Shown here: positions 21,201 through 33,799 of the stretch, in pieces | Layout: each line of letters opens with the position of its first letter | How positions within the stretch are numbered: the stretch's first letter is position 1 | DNA from: Argopecten irradians | Taxonomy: Eukaryota > Mollusca > Bivalvia > Pectinida > Pectinidae | NCBI RefSeq assembly: GCF_041381155.1 | Contig: NC_091145.1 | Span: 38,641,882 to 38,705,881 of the forward strand | Direction of reading: 5' to 3' | DNA: 64,000 nucleotides | Notes under the pieces: generated by a model | What the model was told of the DNA's origin: nothing | Database searches by the model: none | The model's input: the letters and a program-made list of their open reading frames with translations, nothing else | Translations under genes and position numbers: made by a program

Positions 21201-24200
21201 GTTAAACAGTTGGTCCTGCCACAAATCCATCAGAAAACTGTTCTGCAATATCTACACAATGATATGGGACACCAAGGGAGAGAACGCACCATTTCACTTC
21301 TGAGGAACAGATTCTTCTGGCCAGGGATGGTGAAAGACGCAGAAACATGGATAAGTTCCTGTAGTAGGTGTCGCCATAAGAGAACGACTACGGATAGGGC
21401 ACCATTGACCAACATCACCACCTCACAGCCTCTGGAGCTGGTCACGATGGACTTTCTCTCCTTGGAAACTTCTAAAGGAGGATTTCAGAACATCTTGGTC
21501 ATCGTGGATCATTTTACCAGATATGCGGTTGCCATACCAACAAGGAACACCACCGCCAAAACCACGGCCGAAGTCTTCTTTAATCACTTCGTGACTCACT
21601 ACGGCCTCCCACAGCGGATACACAGTGACCAAGGTCCTAATTTTGAAGGGAAGCTTATCAAGGAGCTATGTCAACTAACAGGGATGAACAAGTCACGCAC
21701 GACTCCATATCACCCCATGGGAAATGGAATCTGCGAAAGATTCAATAGGACACTCCTTGGAATGCTAAGAACTCTGGAAAACCCATTAAAACAGGACTGG
21801 AAGTCTCACGTTCCGACATTGGTACACGCATATAACTGTACAAAACAGGAGAGTACTGGATTTTCACCTTACTTCCTCATGTTTGGGAGAGAACCACTTT
21901 TGCCAGTAGACCTTGCTTTTGGTCTTACCAGAACTTCAGGAAGGACAGAGCCGACATCAGTCTACATCAAACAGATGAAGAACCGCCTGAAAGAGGCTTA
22001 TGACCTTGCCAAGAAACATGTCAACAAGGCACAGAGGAAACAGAAGTCTGGTTATGACCTCAAAGCGAGAGGTGCAGTGCTACAACCAGGCGACGGTGTA
22101 CTGGTTAAGGTGGTTGCTTTCGATGGAAAGCATAAGATAGCAGACAGATGGGAGGAAGAACTCTATACAGTTCTGAGGCAACCAAATGATGAAGTACCAG
22201 TGTACGAAGTACAGAGACAGGATGGGACGGGGAGAAAGAGAACACTTCACAGAAATCTCCTACTGCCAGTAGGACTGGAATTGAACCAACCAACTCTGGA
22301 ACCGGACACCAGTGTTAAACGACCGAAACCTGCACCGAGGCGAAAACACATTAACATCACTGTGATGGAGAATAATGACCCCTATCAGGACGACAGTGAT
22401 GAAGAGGTCACATTAGAAGTAACTCCTAAGAGTGTGGTTGACCCCCAAGTGACCTTGGAGGAGTATGAGGACCACCAAGATGATGATGATGCTCCCACGA
22501 GTACTGGTGACGACCAGTTATTTGAGGATGAGGAGGATGGACAGAGTCAGCATCCCCCATCAGAGGAGGAGCAAGATCAGGAGAGTGATGTTCAAGAGGA
22601 GACTAATGAGGACGCAGAAGTCCAACATCCTCCGTCAGAGGAGGAACCAGAAGGTGACCTCGACCTTGATGAAGCGACCTCTCGACCCAGGCGGACACGG
22701 ATGCAACCAAAGTGGATGCAGAGTGGGCAGTATGTCCTAAGTCAGCAGCCAGATTGGGTCAGTAGAGCTAACTACATCAGAAGCCTCGCCAGGTCTGGAG
22801 AATTCCAGAATGCTCAGAGTGACCTCACTCGAGCACTTCTGAAGGTTATCACAGATAATGATGCAGATTAAATTTGTTTTATCATTGTTTTAATTATGAT
22901 TATATAGAAATATTGTCTAATGTTTCAAATGTCTTTTATTTCAGAAGTCCAGAAATAATATTATTATATTTCTGCTATTAGCTAAATTTATTTCTCTTCA
23001 GGTATGCAGAAGAATTAAGATGTATTATTAATTTCAGATTAATCGTTCTTTATTATTTGTTTTAAAAGTTGCAGATGCCGGGGACGACATCCTTAAGCAG
23101 GGGGAGAATGTGGCAGGGTAATTAATTATGTAATTAATTAAGTAACTAATTAGTTTATGTAATTAGTATTAGTGTATTGATGTATAGTAATAAGTTAAGC
23201 TGCACCCCTGCACTACATGTATGTGTTGTCCCAGTACTGTCTATATGTCACTGTCTTGTTTACCTGTATACCTGTATACCTGTATATTACCTGAAATGAG
23301 AGAGTGCATGGATGGATGAGCACATTCTTTGTCTATAGGTGTGGGTAGGTACCAGTCAGGTGACTTACCTGGCTGGTCAGCTGATTGTTTTTATTGATTT
23401 TATTGGTTTATAGATATAATAATGTATGTTTTTATTGGTCAAACTTTCCCTCCAAAATTCTATCTTTGGAGAACTTTCCTTTGTCTGTGGGCAGTTCACA
23501 GAGCGAGTTTCATGAGAACAGTTGTGTTTTGGTCGATCAGACATTTTGTGAAATCTGGATTTGTCTATGAGGAAATTCTTCTACTTCTGTAAGTCTTCTT
23601 TTTCTATTTCTTACTAATATTGTATATCCTGTGCAATGTTCATAAAGTAAATTATTTATATCTAATTGCTTTATTTTGGTAAAATTATCAGAATGTGTTA
23701 AACTATTTTTGAATAAGTTGAATTGACTTGAAAGTGTAAAAACATAAGTATGTATTTGAATTTAAGAGTAATTGTCTATTTATATAGACAATTTGATATA
23801 AAGTAATATGTAAATATTGATCTCTATTATAACCGTCATAGAGATGGAAAATCAGTGTTTTATATGGAGATATTTTATTAGTTTAGACCTTTTTGTGATA
23901 TTGTGTATTTTATTCATGAATAGGACCCTGGGTCGAAAGATATTAACAATGTAACAAATATCGAAGCCTAATTGAGTCGGCCCATAGCCAGGTGTGTATT
24001 TATATAATGTGTATATCTTTGTATTGGTATTAGAATATGATGTAAGTAATGCATTGATAGTGTTATATGTTATAGTGTCTAAGTGGGTAGATTATCTCCC
24101 CTTAGACAAGAGTAATTTGTTGTATAGTTGTAAAGGGGCGAATTGTCTCCCCCTGATATCATGGTATAGAGGAGACAAATTGTCTCCCCTGATTTTAGAT

Positions 24201-24630
24201 CATAGAGGGAACAGATTGTCTCCCCTTGTATTTATTATAGATAGCAGAAGCTATATCTATTAGTGTAAAGTCTAGCATGTTTATAATAGTTGTTCTGGAG
24301 TTTATAAATAGATTAACTCTGATATTTAAATATATATTGTGAATCTGATGTTGATATGCTGTAGGCTACACAGGGATCTTGTATGTATGTATGATTAATA
24401 TGAATGTTATGTTATTATGTACTATTGAAATGTGAACTTGTACTTAATGAGTCTTGTTTTATCTTATTACAGACTCTACGTATACGTTTCTTCGTTTATA
24501 CGTTTATACGCTTCTTCGATTACGCATGTATAGAGACAATAAAACATCATGATGTAGAAGATGGATTGTATCATTATTTTCTAACAACATATCATCTGTA
24601 TCATCTGGGACCTAACCCAACCCAGCAACA
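18292..24630 (+). mobile_element. Ty3/Gypsy LTR retrotransposon fossil, incomplete copy
   Basis: Parts in order on the + strand: a gag remnant with a zinc knuckle (about 18450-18500), an aspartic protease region (about 18650-18720), reverse transcriptase (about 19550-20200, with a YMDD-type core), RNase H (about 20480-20830), an integrase with HHCC zinc finger and catalytic core (about 21250-21800), a chromatin-targeting-like C-terminal module (about 22080-22270), an acidic tail to 22871, a purine-rich tract (about 23095-23108) and one LTR (23109 to about 24630). The order RT-RNase H-integrase identifies Ty3/Gypsy. No matching LTR is recognised on the 5' side, where the sequence joins directly to the outer TIR element. 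The copy is broken, with a handful of breaks (about three or four), and most of pol is still readable, so it is probably not very old. It lies nested in the element at 18131-29371. Confidence 0.9.
23109..24630 (+). repeat. Gypsy 3' LTR, about 1.5 kb, with internal palindromic repeats
   Basis: It starts TGTGGCAGGG just after the purine-rich tract and ends near CCCAGCAACA; the 3' boundary is approximate because no second LTR is available for comparison. At 24090-24230 it holds about four short copies of the near-palindrome GGAGACAAATTGTCTCC (variants AGATTATCTCCCC, GCGAATTGTCTCCCC, AGATTGTCTCCCC), spaced about 45-50 bp apart. These could be protein-binding sites of the LTR promoter; that is inference. 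Confidence 0.65.
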
Positions 24631-26290
24631 CATAACCGGCGTATTCCATCAATCTTCAGAGCTTTAGTAACGTTTTGATTTTTGCATCAAACACAATCAA
24701 AGTTATGGTAAACATTAATTACGCTAAACTAATCGTTAGCACGCACGAGTAAGAAAAATACTTCTACGTGTACGTTTACAACTTTTATATTTGACAAATT
24801 AAAAGCGATTAAATTGTCTCTGTTTGGTAATGAATGAGTGATTTTCATTCAGATAGTAATGGTAGAGTTATAATAATATAATGTGTATTTGGGAAAAAGT
24901 GATATTGCCAATAAGAAATTTAGCTTTCAAATATTCCTATTTTTTCATTACTGGGCCAGAATTTTAAGAAATTCATAAATCATTAGAGTTCAATATTAAT
25001 ATGATACCGTGACTGACTTAGGTCTTTTTGAAAAAATAACACCCCCCCCCCAATATCATTTTGTCTTCATCGTGTATGCTACTCTGTATGAAATACACGT
25101 GTATGCTGTTTTATTCTAAAAGAACAAATATAAGAAATTGCATCATACTGCATTAATCTATTGTGTTGAAGTTTCATATTAAATAGAAAACATATATGGT
25201 GGCCTATTTCGGCCATGTCGCATTGTCGCTCCTCACAAAATCGCTCCGCGCGTTCCTGTTGTAATTCACATTTGCAGATGTAATGTATGGTGCATTGTAA
25301 TTTGTATTGTAGGATTATATACATATAATATGAGATTTTCTAGAATTATAGCTTGGAATTCAATTACACATCACAAGAAAATACTCGAAGCAACAGTGAA
25401 ATAATGCGCGGAGTGACACTGCAACAAAAATACACTGTCGGTGCGACAAATTTTATTTTCTCGTTTAATCCCACAGTCACGTGAGTTCGGCAGGGTATTT
25501 TTGTCGCTCCATGCATTGTTGCAATTGGCCACACGCCAATCATTATTTTTTCCTAACTTAAATTACAGAGATCGCTGAAGCACTGATTAGTAAAGCATGA
25601 GTTATCTTAATAAAATGGGTTTAAATTGATACCCTGGTATGGCTTGACATATAATTGTAGTAATTAACAGAATGCCCGTACAATCATATTCACTTTTGAG
25701 CATTATTTCTTCTGAATTATGTATTTACAATGTACAAATTACTATTTCCTTATGTTACGCTGAATTACATGTCATTTTTAATTGTTTGACGAAAACGATT
25801 CATTAAAACTTTAAATGTGTTGCTTTCGAAAGTGTAAAACCTCAGAATAAACCTTAAAATATATTTTTATTGTTATTGATAAACTGTCAAAGAGAAGTCA
25901 TTGAAATTTCATATACTTGGAATAAAACCTTCAATTTTTATATATATGACTTTAACAAATTTTATTTTAATTAGACTAACAGAATGTACATGCGCAGGCA
26001 TTTGGTTCTTTAAAATGCTGTGACACCATACATATCACATTATAAAGAGAAAAAATATCTATAAAGCCAAATGCCTGGGGTACATATATCTTAGTCTATA
26101 CTTCACCTCTCTTTTCGATTTATTCGCTTCATAAATTAAAATCCACATACCTGTGTGTATCAAAAGAGGTTTCAATTCATGTCCGTTAATGAATACAACA
26201 AGAAAATCATGATATTTGGAGAATTTATGTCTGAACGGAATGAGTTTTGCTTAAACAGAGTTTCGTCAACAACCTTTATTCCGCCATCTT
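24631..26290. other. Interior of the outer element, no gene seen
   Basis: AT-rich sequence with a C-run near 25045. Only short open frames occur, without recognisable motifs. Near the right end the GC content rises around the palindrome CCGGCGTACGCCGG (26327-26340). Confidence 0.4.
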
Positions 26291-26436
26291 GCGCCGGTGT
26301 TAGCCGGTGAATCAAAACCGGCTGATCCGGCGTACGCCGGTCGCGCAACCGGCGCACTTTTTCTTTGTATCGAGTGACTTAGCCGCCTCGCCGGGTCGAC
26401 GGCGGGCGCCCGCTCTTGACGAATCGAGCAGGGGTA

Positions 26437-29296
26437 CTGATAACGAAATCGAGAGGTAACATCGTATAAACCGGGATGAACTTCCGGTTATGACGTCATC
26501 AAGATGGCCGCCATCTCGAATTTTACTAAAGATTGAAAAATAGTCATAACATTGACATTTTTCAACCGAAGAAGACAAATGAGGCATCAAAATGACCACA
26601 ATAGAACAGAAATATACATATCAGGAACATATAATCCAATATATGTAGTTATGTCTACGCAGGAAATGAAAAAATCGGATTTTGAGCTCAAAAATGGTAA
26701 TTTTTAAGCAAATTTTTCATCTTTGGCTTGACGCAGCAAAAATGTTTGCCAACAGCAAACTATGATTTCTAATAAGTTATTTGACCACTTATCAATCAGA
26801 AAAAACAGCACCAACAAAAAAAAACAATGTTAACATTGTATAAGCTCCAGTTATGACGTCATCAAGATGGCCGCTATCTCGAATTTCACGGAAAGTTAAA
26901 AATAGTCATAGACATTTTTCAACCGAAGTAGACAAATGAGGTATCAAAATTATCACAATCGAACAACAAATACATACAAGGACCAAATAATCCTATATAA
27001 ATAGTGATAGTGATAGGAAATGAAAAAATAAGATTTTAAGCTAAAAATGGTAATATTTTAGCAAATTTTTCATATTTGGCTTGACGCAGCTATAATTGTT
27101 TCCCAACAAGAAACTATTATTCGTAATCAGTTATTTGACCTCTTATCAATTAGTAAAAACAACAACAACAAAAATGTATAGAAATACAAAAGAGAATTAT
27201 TGTTACACCATCATTTGGTTTACAAAACATCACCGGGTGCGTATACAGTGTATATGATTACTGTTTTTTCCAAACCGCTGACACTACAGTTTCCGGATGT
27301 CTTAGAATTTCCTGAAGATAACATTGGCAATTGACGATTCATATCTTAACACATTTGAATTTTAAGTTGGCTTAATATCTAAGTGGGACTTGACAATTTC
27401 CTAACATAATTCATTTTCATGTTCGAAAGTTTGTAGACTAGTAGCGTCTCAAAATGAATTTTTACAGCACAACGCCAACTAATAGGTTTAAATTAAAAAC
27501 AAATTAAAACTGAAGAAAGCATTTGTTTCCGTTAATACCACGACACTTTCCGAAATTTGTTTCTTTTAGAAATAGCGCATCCACTGTTAACTTTATTTTT
27601 CTGTGTATAACGTAAGGAAATGTCAGATGGTTACTGCAGTATCACATATTTCTTTCAATAGTTCTTAATGATAAGCATTATCGTTGTGCGTGCTTTCTCG
27701 CCAGAGTGTCGATGAGCTGATGAGCTGATGTGACATTACATTACCGGTTTACCATCGTGGTTCTAACTTGTCAACCGTCCATGGCCAGAGGTAACATCAA
27801 GAACATCGGGTTCGCGGATGTGGGAGCTCATCCTGTTTTCAACCTAGTGATTCACATATCGTATATGATGTTCCAGACTTCTCCGGTAGGATGGAAAAGA
27901 CACCAGAGCCACATCCTGCGAAGGGTTGAGTTGCTTCTCCTTAATTCGTATGAAGCACAATTCCTCATTCTTGTGAACCCTCAGTGACCATAGATGGCAC
28001 AGGTGAATTCTTTGAGGTCATAAATGAGGTCTACAGTGAAGTTCCTCTCTTTGCCAAGTCTGGAGAGCACTGCAGAAAACTTTTTCTGGAGAGTCTTCAA
28101 TGGTGTATCCACGCATACACCAGATGCGACACAACCAGTACCTTCAAGGGACTAGGGAAAGTCTGACCAATGAAAAACATTTAACATTTATGACCTCATA
28201 AAAGACCTCCAGGATATCACCTGTGCCATCTATAGTCGCACGAGTGTCCACAAGGTTGATGAATGGTGCTTGAATCATTCCACCATTCGAAGAATCTGGA
28301 TCTGGTGTAATTTCCTGAGAAGTCTGCAAACAGCATATACGATATGTTAGAATCTGAAGGAGATCCCACATCCCTGAACCTGTTGTTCCTGATATAAACT
28401 CTGGCCATGGATGGGTCATGAAAGATGACAGGCTAGAACACCACTGGTAATGTAGTGTCACATCAGCTCATCGACATCGAAGACGACGCTCTGGCTTTCG
28501 ACGAATTGGATACTGATATCTCGATTACTCTGATTCAGACTGTATGTACCAGCTACCAGACATGCCGAGTCACGTCAGAGGATAGTGCAGTGAGGCGGGA
28601 AAGCACGCACAATGATAATGGTTATAATTGAGAACCAGTGAAAGAAATATGTGACATTGTGGTAACCATCTGACATTTTGCTTATACTATGCATAGGGAA
28701 AAAACGAAACTGTGACTTGTCCTACCTAGATATTCTGTCAACTTTACATTCATGTTTCCTACTTATAAATCGCCAATAGTCAAACTTATTTAAGGAACTG
28801 ATAATACACCAGGAAACTTTAGTGTCAGCGGTTTGGAGTTAGGAAAATAGCATATACCCAGTATACGCACCCGGTGATGTTTTGTAAACTTAATGATGGT
28901 ATAACAATAATTCTTTTTTGTATCTCTATATATTTTATTGTTTTACTGAGTGATTAGAAGTCAAATAACTGTTTACGAATAATAGTTTGCTGTTGGTAAA
29001 CATTTTTGCTGCGTCAAGCCAAATATGAAAAATTTGCTAAAAAATTATCATTTTTGAGCTCAAAATCCGATTTTTTCATTTCCTGCGTAGAAATAACTAC
29101 ATTTATTGGATTATGTGGTCCTGATATGGATTTTTTGTTCTATTGTGGTCATTTTGATGCCTCGTTTGTCTTCTTCGGTTGAAAAATGTCAATGTTATGA
29201 CTATTTTTCAATTTTTAGTGAAATTCGAGATGGCGGCCATCTTGATGACGTCATAACCGGAAGTTCATCCCAGTTTGCTCTCGATTTCGTTATCAG
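26437..29296. mobile_element. 2.9-kb foldback element (near-complete inverted duplication)
   Basis: The ends CTGATAACGAAATCGAGAG (26437) and CTCTCGATTTCGTTATCAG (ending 29296) are inverted copies. Similarity continues inward almost to the centre: AACTTCCGGTTATGACGTCA / GATGGCCGCCATCTCG (26490-26520) against 29225-29270, CATCACCGGGTGCGTATAC (27230) against 28861-28880, and the CTCATCGAC/GTCGATGAG, CCATGGCCAGAG and ATATCGTATATG blocks at 27708-27870 against 28330-28475. The true loop is only about 28020-28190. One arm has gained or lost several hundred bp (a partial duplication of the arm at 26840-27110). It is inserted in the right TIR of the outer element. Confidence 0.8.
27984..28166 (+). 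pseudogene. Fragment of a transposon-borne protein with the HAxTxCDTTSxFxGxGK motif
   Basis: The frame reads FFEVINEVYSEVPLFAKSGE, then WCIHAYTRCDTTSTFKGLGK. From memory, a motif like HA-x-T-G-C-D-T-T-S-A-F-x-G-x-G-K recurs in large uncharacterised proteins of marine invertebrates that sit in repeats. Its GCD...GxGxK layout is like the FEN1/XPG nuclease family. Only about 60 residues remain, with R instead of G in the motif. The mirror arm (28144-28461, - strand) starts with a related but diverged piece (GDILEVFYEVINVKC). It is a remnant of a gene captured or carried by the foldback element; its function is unknown. Confidence 0.35.
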
Positions 29297-29371
29297 TGGG
29301 TCATAAGACTTCAGAAAAAACATTGGTTAATTAAGTTGTGGGGCGGGGGGAGTGCACGTGATCCCGGCCTA

Positions 29372-30190
29372 AAACAAGTTAATTAATATCCATTTTATAA
29401 CAACAGAAACACATTGCGATTTCCATTTATGTATTGATTTCCTTGATATAAAGACTAACATGGCTGCTTTGGACTTTTGACTTATAAATAATGGCCAGAT
29501 ACTTTTGTCAAATAAAAAGTCATAATTTGGTTACCTTTTACAACAATCCTTTGATTTAACAGCATGAATGTTAGGCCTAATAGCAAAGACGTTAAAGGGA
29601 GGCAACCCGAGCTGTCACATCTCTAGATGACACCTCATGTATAATTTCTAAATGTATTTTTTTGATTTGATCTTAGTTAAATAATTAATAGGTAGCTGTA
29701 AATAAAAAAAATCCTGCAATGACTGTTAGGCCTAATAGCAATGACGTTTAAAGGGAGGCAACTTGAGCTTTCACATCTGTAGATGGAAGAGAGCGTAGTA
29801 ATTTCATGAGATATATAGTAGTTCGCAACGTCAACCAAATAAAAGACTTTTGTAAACACATTTAAATCTTATTTTTTGTATAAATCATTAAAAGAAATAT
29901 AAGTAATAATCCTTTATAGTTAAGTAAACATCGGTAAACATCACTGATTGCGTAATTGTAAACATCGATTATCGTTGTAATAATTATTGTACATGTGTGT
30001 TTTATTATTTTATACTTCCAATAAGGGTGTGGAAGTAACAAAACAGCACGAACTTATATATTTATAAGAATATTTGAATTTCTTTTAAGTATATATTTGA
30101 ATTTCTGTGAACATTAATGTACAGAATATATTATCAGGTTGTAATTTCAGCGCAAAAATGATAAAAAAAAATGAAACGCACTGAGATATA
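29372..30190. repeat. AT-rich spacer with a 156-bp two-copy direct repeat
   Basis: GTTAGGCCTAATAGCAAAGACGTTAAAGGGAGGCAAC... at 29569-29630 recurs at 29725-29790 (GTTAGGCCTAATAGCAATGACG) with a few changes. No gene is seen in this stretch. Confidence 0.65.
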
Positions 30191-30227
30191 TCCTTGCATT
30201 TATATTATGCTTTGATTATTACTTGTA

Positions 30228-30310
30228 AACCCCCCTCCACACACACACCCTCCACACACACACCCTCCACACACACACCACACACACCCTCCACACACAC
30301 ACCCTCGCAC
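30228..30310. repeat. Short CCACACACACACCCT minisatellite
   Basis: About five copies of a 15-bp CA-rich unit with one shortened copy. It generates a short open frame of repeated STHTP that is not a gene. Confidence 0.9.
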
Positions 30311-30487
30311 ACATTTTGGTGTGCCCATGGGCCTATTGTAATGGCATACCAGCTGATAGCCCGAGATACACTGGCCCTGACACCAGACTTAGATATTATG
30401 ACTGATAAATGTCTGGTTTAGGGCCAGAGCGCACTGATATATCAAAACGTGAAATAAGCCGACCGTTTGGTATCAGGCTAGGTCAAC

Positions 30488-30750
30488 TTAATGATAATTA
30501 TTAGCCTGAGATATAGCATTTTAACAACAGTCCTAGCTGACCCCTTGGGGACCAGAGGGGCAGGGCCAAATAGTGTCAAAATGACTAAAATTTCAAAAAA
30601 TCTTCTTCTGAGTTAATGTTTCATGGAAGCAAAATCTAAAAAATCACTGACTGACTTCAAGGACCAGTATGTAGTGTTTATATGTCTTTGTTTCATTCTA
30701 CATTTATATTCGAACTCAGCTGCACGTTAAGGCCCATGGGCCTCTTGTTA
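30488..30750 (+). mobile_element. Element A fragment, 3' end only
   Basis: ATTATTAGCCTGAGATATAGC, CAGAGGGGCAGGGCCAAA, ATTTCAAAAAATCTTC and the 3' end AAGGCCCATGGGCCTCTTGTT match the last 260 bp of the elements at 9549-11243 and 11353-13076. The 5' hairpin and most internal repeats are missing. Confidence 0.75.
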
Positions 30751-31224
30751 AATATAAAGTTTAAGTGATTTGGACTAAAACATTTGAAAAAAAAAGATTT
30801 GGAAAAACAAAATATTCACCAAGAGTTTTGATAATAAAAATACATGAACACAGAAAAGTGAAATCTTATGACAGAAGAATATTTGTGTTATGAAAGCATT
30901 CCTTGGAAATTGTTATCTTCATGAAAAGTGTTAGGATGTAAATTTGTTAACTAGATGCCGTTTCTATTTAATTTGAAGTGTTTTGGATAAAAAAAAAGAA
31001 AAACGTCAATCATCATAGTAATTTTTTTTCGACAGAAAATTAAGCTGTGGTTTTCTGGAATTCCATCTAAACCTTCTCCCTTTTCTGGATTTATTAAAGT
31101 GAATTCTTTTATTGGTTTTGGACTTAGTGGCTGTGAAAGAAAGTGTACAAATACATCATGACAAGTACAGTTGGGATCAAACTAAACTTGGTAGTGAAGT
31201 GCACTGGAGTGCACAAGTAAAGTT

Positions 31225-31385
31225 AACTCCGGTTCACTAGCTAGTGCACTAGAGTTAACATCGTAGTGCACTAGAGTTCACATTGGAGTGCACTAGAGTT
31301 AACACTGGAGTGCACTAGAGTTAACACTGTAGTGCACTAGGGTTAACACTGTAGTGCATTAGAGTTCACATCGTAGTGCACAAGA
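31225..31385. repeat. 22-bp TAGTGCACTAGAGTTAACAT array in the left MULE TIR
   Basis: About seven units of [TA/GA]GTGCACTAGAGTTAACA plus TCG, CTG or TTG. Each unit contains the palindromes AGTGCACT and GTTAAC. Variants TTCACAT alternate with TTAACAC. The related, shorter and inverted set at 37030-37095 marks the other end of the element. Such subterminal repeats are usually transposase-binding sites (inference). Confidence 0.85.
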
Positions 31386-32309
31386 TAAATGAATCTGATA
31401 CTTCTACTTATTGCATACATTGTACATGTACAATCTGTTCATGTATATATTTCATTGAATATTTTTGAATATCTTTCAATTGTTTCAGATGGATTACCAA
31501 ATGTACTCTGTATTTAAAGTTAACATGACTAAGTTAGTATGTATAAATAATTAATTTATTAAATAGAATGGTTACTTTTTAAGGGTGTAAATATATGGGT
31601 TCCATATGTGTTATTTAGCCTTATATGAGTTTTGATATTAAAGTCAAGAATATACCGTAAGCTGCAATATGGCTTGACCACATGCAACTTTTCTTTAGAT
31701 ATTTTGTTTTCAGAATTTAAATGAAATTATTTATTTATTTACTTAAAATAAATTAGGATCAAATATTTTATACTTGTTATTATACATTTACTAATAAAAT
31801 AGCAATATGTATTACTTAGATCAAATATTAGGTATTCTAGATATAAATAGCTATATTTATTTTAATCTATTTCATGTATTTAATTTATTTTTTTATTTGA
31901 TTTTGTTATTTATTTATTTGAATCATATATCTTTATTGTTGCCATTCTATACATAATAGCTATATATAATTGTATTTCACATTTAGAATGTCAGATTTTG
32001 TACATTTAGCAGTTTTGGCTATTACACTTTTATTATATCCTCATAAGTCGCCTGGCACAGTGAATTTTATCTGTACCGTCCAGGCTCCAGGGCAAGAAAC
32101 CAATCTAGGGGTTGACTATAGATTGACTAGATGACTGCCCCTCTCCTAATCCTGTACATGTAATTACCTATATATGAAGCCAGTTCAATTAACACAAAAA
32201 TACTGTCATTTTAGTGATATTTAAATCAAATCCTTATATCTGTTTAAACATATGTTTCTACACATGGAATTTTACCTCATAATATTTGAAATATATTTTG
32301 ATTGATATA

Positions 32310-32579
32310 TTAAAGATGCTCCACCGCCGGCAGAGCATAAGTGATGTTAATCATTTGGACAATAATTGTGTTTAATTGTGTACCAGGTATATATATATAT
32401 GTCTAATTAACATAACAATTAATACAAAATAATTTAGAAGCTCAAACTTTTCAATGGTGATAATTGGTGTAAACTAAGTAACTTTTGTAACTGAAGGAAA
32501 ATACTAAATCGTCTGATCCTGTCTTTGATAGTGAAAAACTACAATTTGTCAGTGGTGGAGCATCTTTAAAATTTGATTT
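32310..32579. mobile_element. TTAA-flanked MITE, copy 2, inserted in the MULE
   Basis: AGATGCTCCACCGCCGGCAG at 32314 and GGTGGAGCATCT ending at 32575, both flanked by TTAA. The interior matches the inverse of the copy at 14607-14944 (GTGTTTAATTGTGTACC, AGAAGCTCAAACTTTTCAAT, TTTGTAACTGAAG). It is about 270 bp, somewhat shorter than copy 1. Confidence 0.8.
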
Positions 32580-33799
32580 ATCTCTATATATATCTATGAT
32601 AAACATATGAAATCTATATTGAAATTAAGCAAAAGTTGTGTACATTTTTAAAAAAGTTATAAACTAAAAGTGATGACCTGTACATTAAAATAATGTGGAG
32701 TGTCATATATAATTCATGTTGTCAAGAGACATTTTAATCATAAATAGGTTTTAGCGTTTACACATACACATAAAATACAGTATTTTTATCATATTCATAT
32801 CAAGGATTTCTAACTACATATGTGTACATATTAATTTATTTTAATTGTAATATCTGTCTGCTTTCTCCCGCATTACTGTTCGTATCCTATTATGTAATCG
32901 TGTTCGTTTTGTATGTCTTGATAAAGGGGCAGATCGCCTCGAAAATTTGACAATTTTGTTTTGTCCACACGGTTGGAATTACTTCCTTGTCCCATGTAGA
33001 TGTAACAGGTATACACTGCACCCGTATACATGACTTGTTTACTGTAAACTCTAGGCACACGGGTCTGTCGTTATGGTCACTGGGCCTAGGGCCCTTTTCT
33101 CCCTATTTCCCCATCCCACCACCTGAGGTGACACCTTACCTGAGATGATCAGTCAGGCGTCACAGGTATGCCTATTTTCTTTAACCCCAGGGGGTCCATT
33201 ATAGCATTCAATGCAATTGATAGCATGCTGTGACAGCCTTTGTACCTGATTAGTTTAGTAAAGTCTGTCTACTTGACCCCATGTGGTTTTGTTTCATATA
33301 CTATTAATAATGATAAACTTATATAGCTTCTTTTATCAAAATACGCTTATTCTTTCAATTGAGAATAATTGTTAAAAGATTGGGTTTTTTTCTTCTCAAA
33401 ATGAAGATAATTTATACACGTTGTTTTGTATCTTGTTTTTATTTTATTTATATTTTTTGAGAAGATGGAGAGGGGTTTATTAATTATGTACTATATAGTT
33501 AAATTTATACTACATGTGTAAATTGCCTCAGGAAATATCCCTTGGGCTCCCTTGGTTTGTTCCTCTTTCTCCCACTTTTTCGAGATGAAAGGAATTATAC
33601 AAACACTGGAGAACAATGGCACACCAATTATAGTCTGTTCTGATAAAGTACTGACTTACAGGTAGATTTTTTACCTGTAATTTTACAAAAAGTCACAATT
33701 CAATTTAACTGTTAATATACCTATTCTGCATTTTATTCCCACTTCAAATGTTTTCATATTTTATCACAATATCTTAAAATTTTAAATGTAATAAAACAT

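Larger units (their letters stand above)
18131..29371. mobile_element. Outer TIR-bounded composite element (11.2 kb)
   Basis: The left end TAGGCCGGGATC (18131), the C-rich run, and ACCAATGTTTTTTCTGAAG are repeated inverted at 29299-29371 (CTTCAGAAAAAACATTGGTT ... GATCCCGGCCTA). On the left the TIR continues with CCCACTACCCCTGCTCGATT (18212-18231). The inverse of that stretch is found not next to 29299 but at 26418-26436. The right TIR is therefore split by the foldback element at 26437-29296. The left half of the interior is an incomplete Gypsy fossil. TA at both outer ends may be the target duplication. No transposase belonging to this outer element was recognised. Confidence 0.65.

Noticed and set aside
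22465-22740. 91-codon frame inside the Gypsy acidic tail
   Set aside because: Alternative-frame shadow of the Gypsy pol tail.
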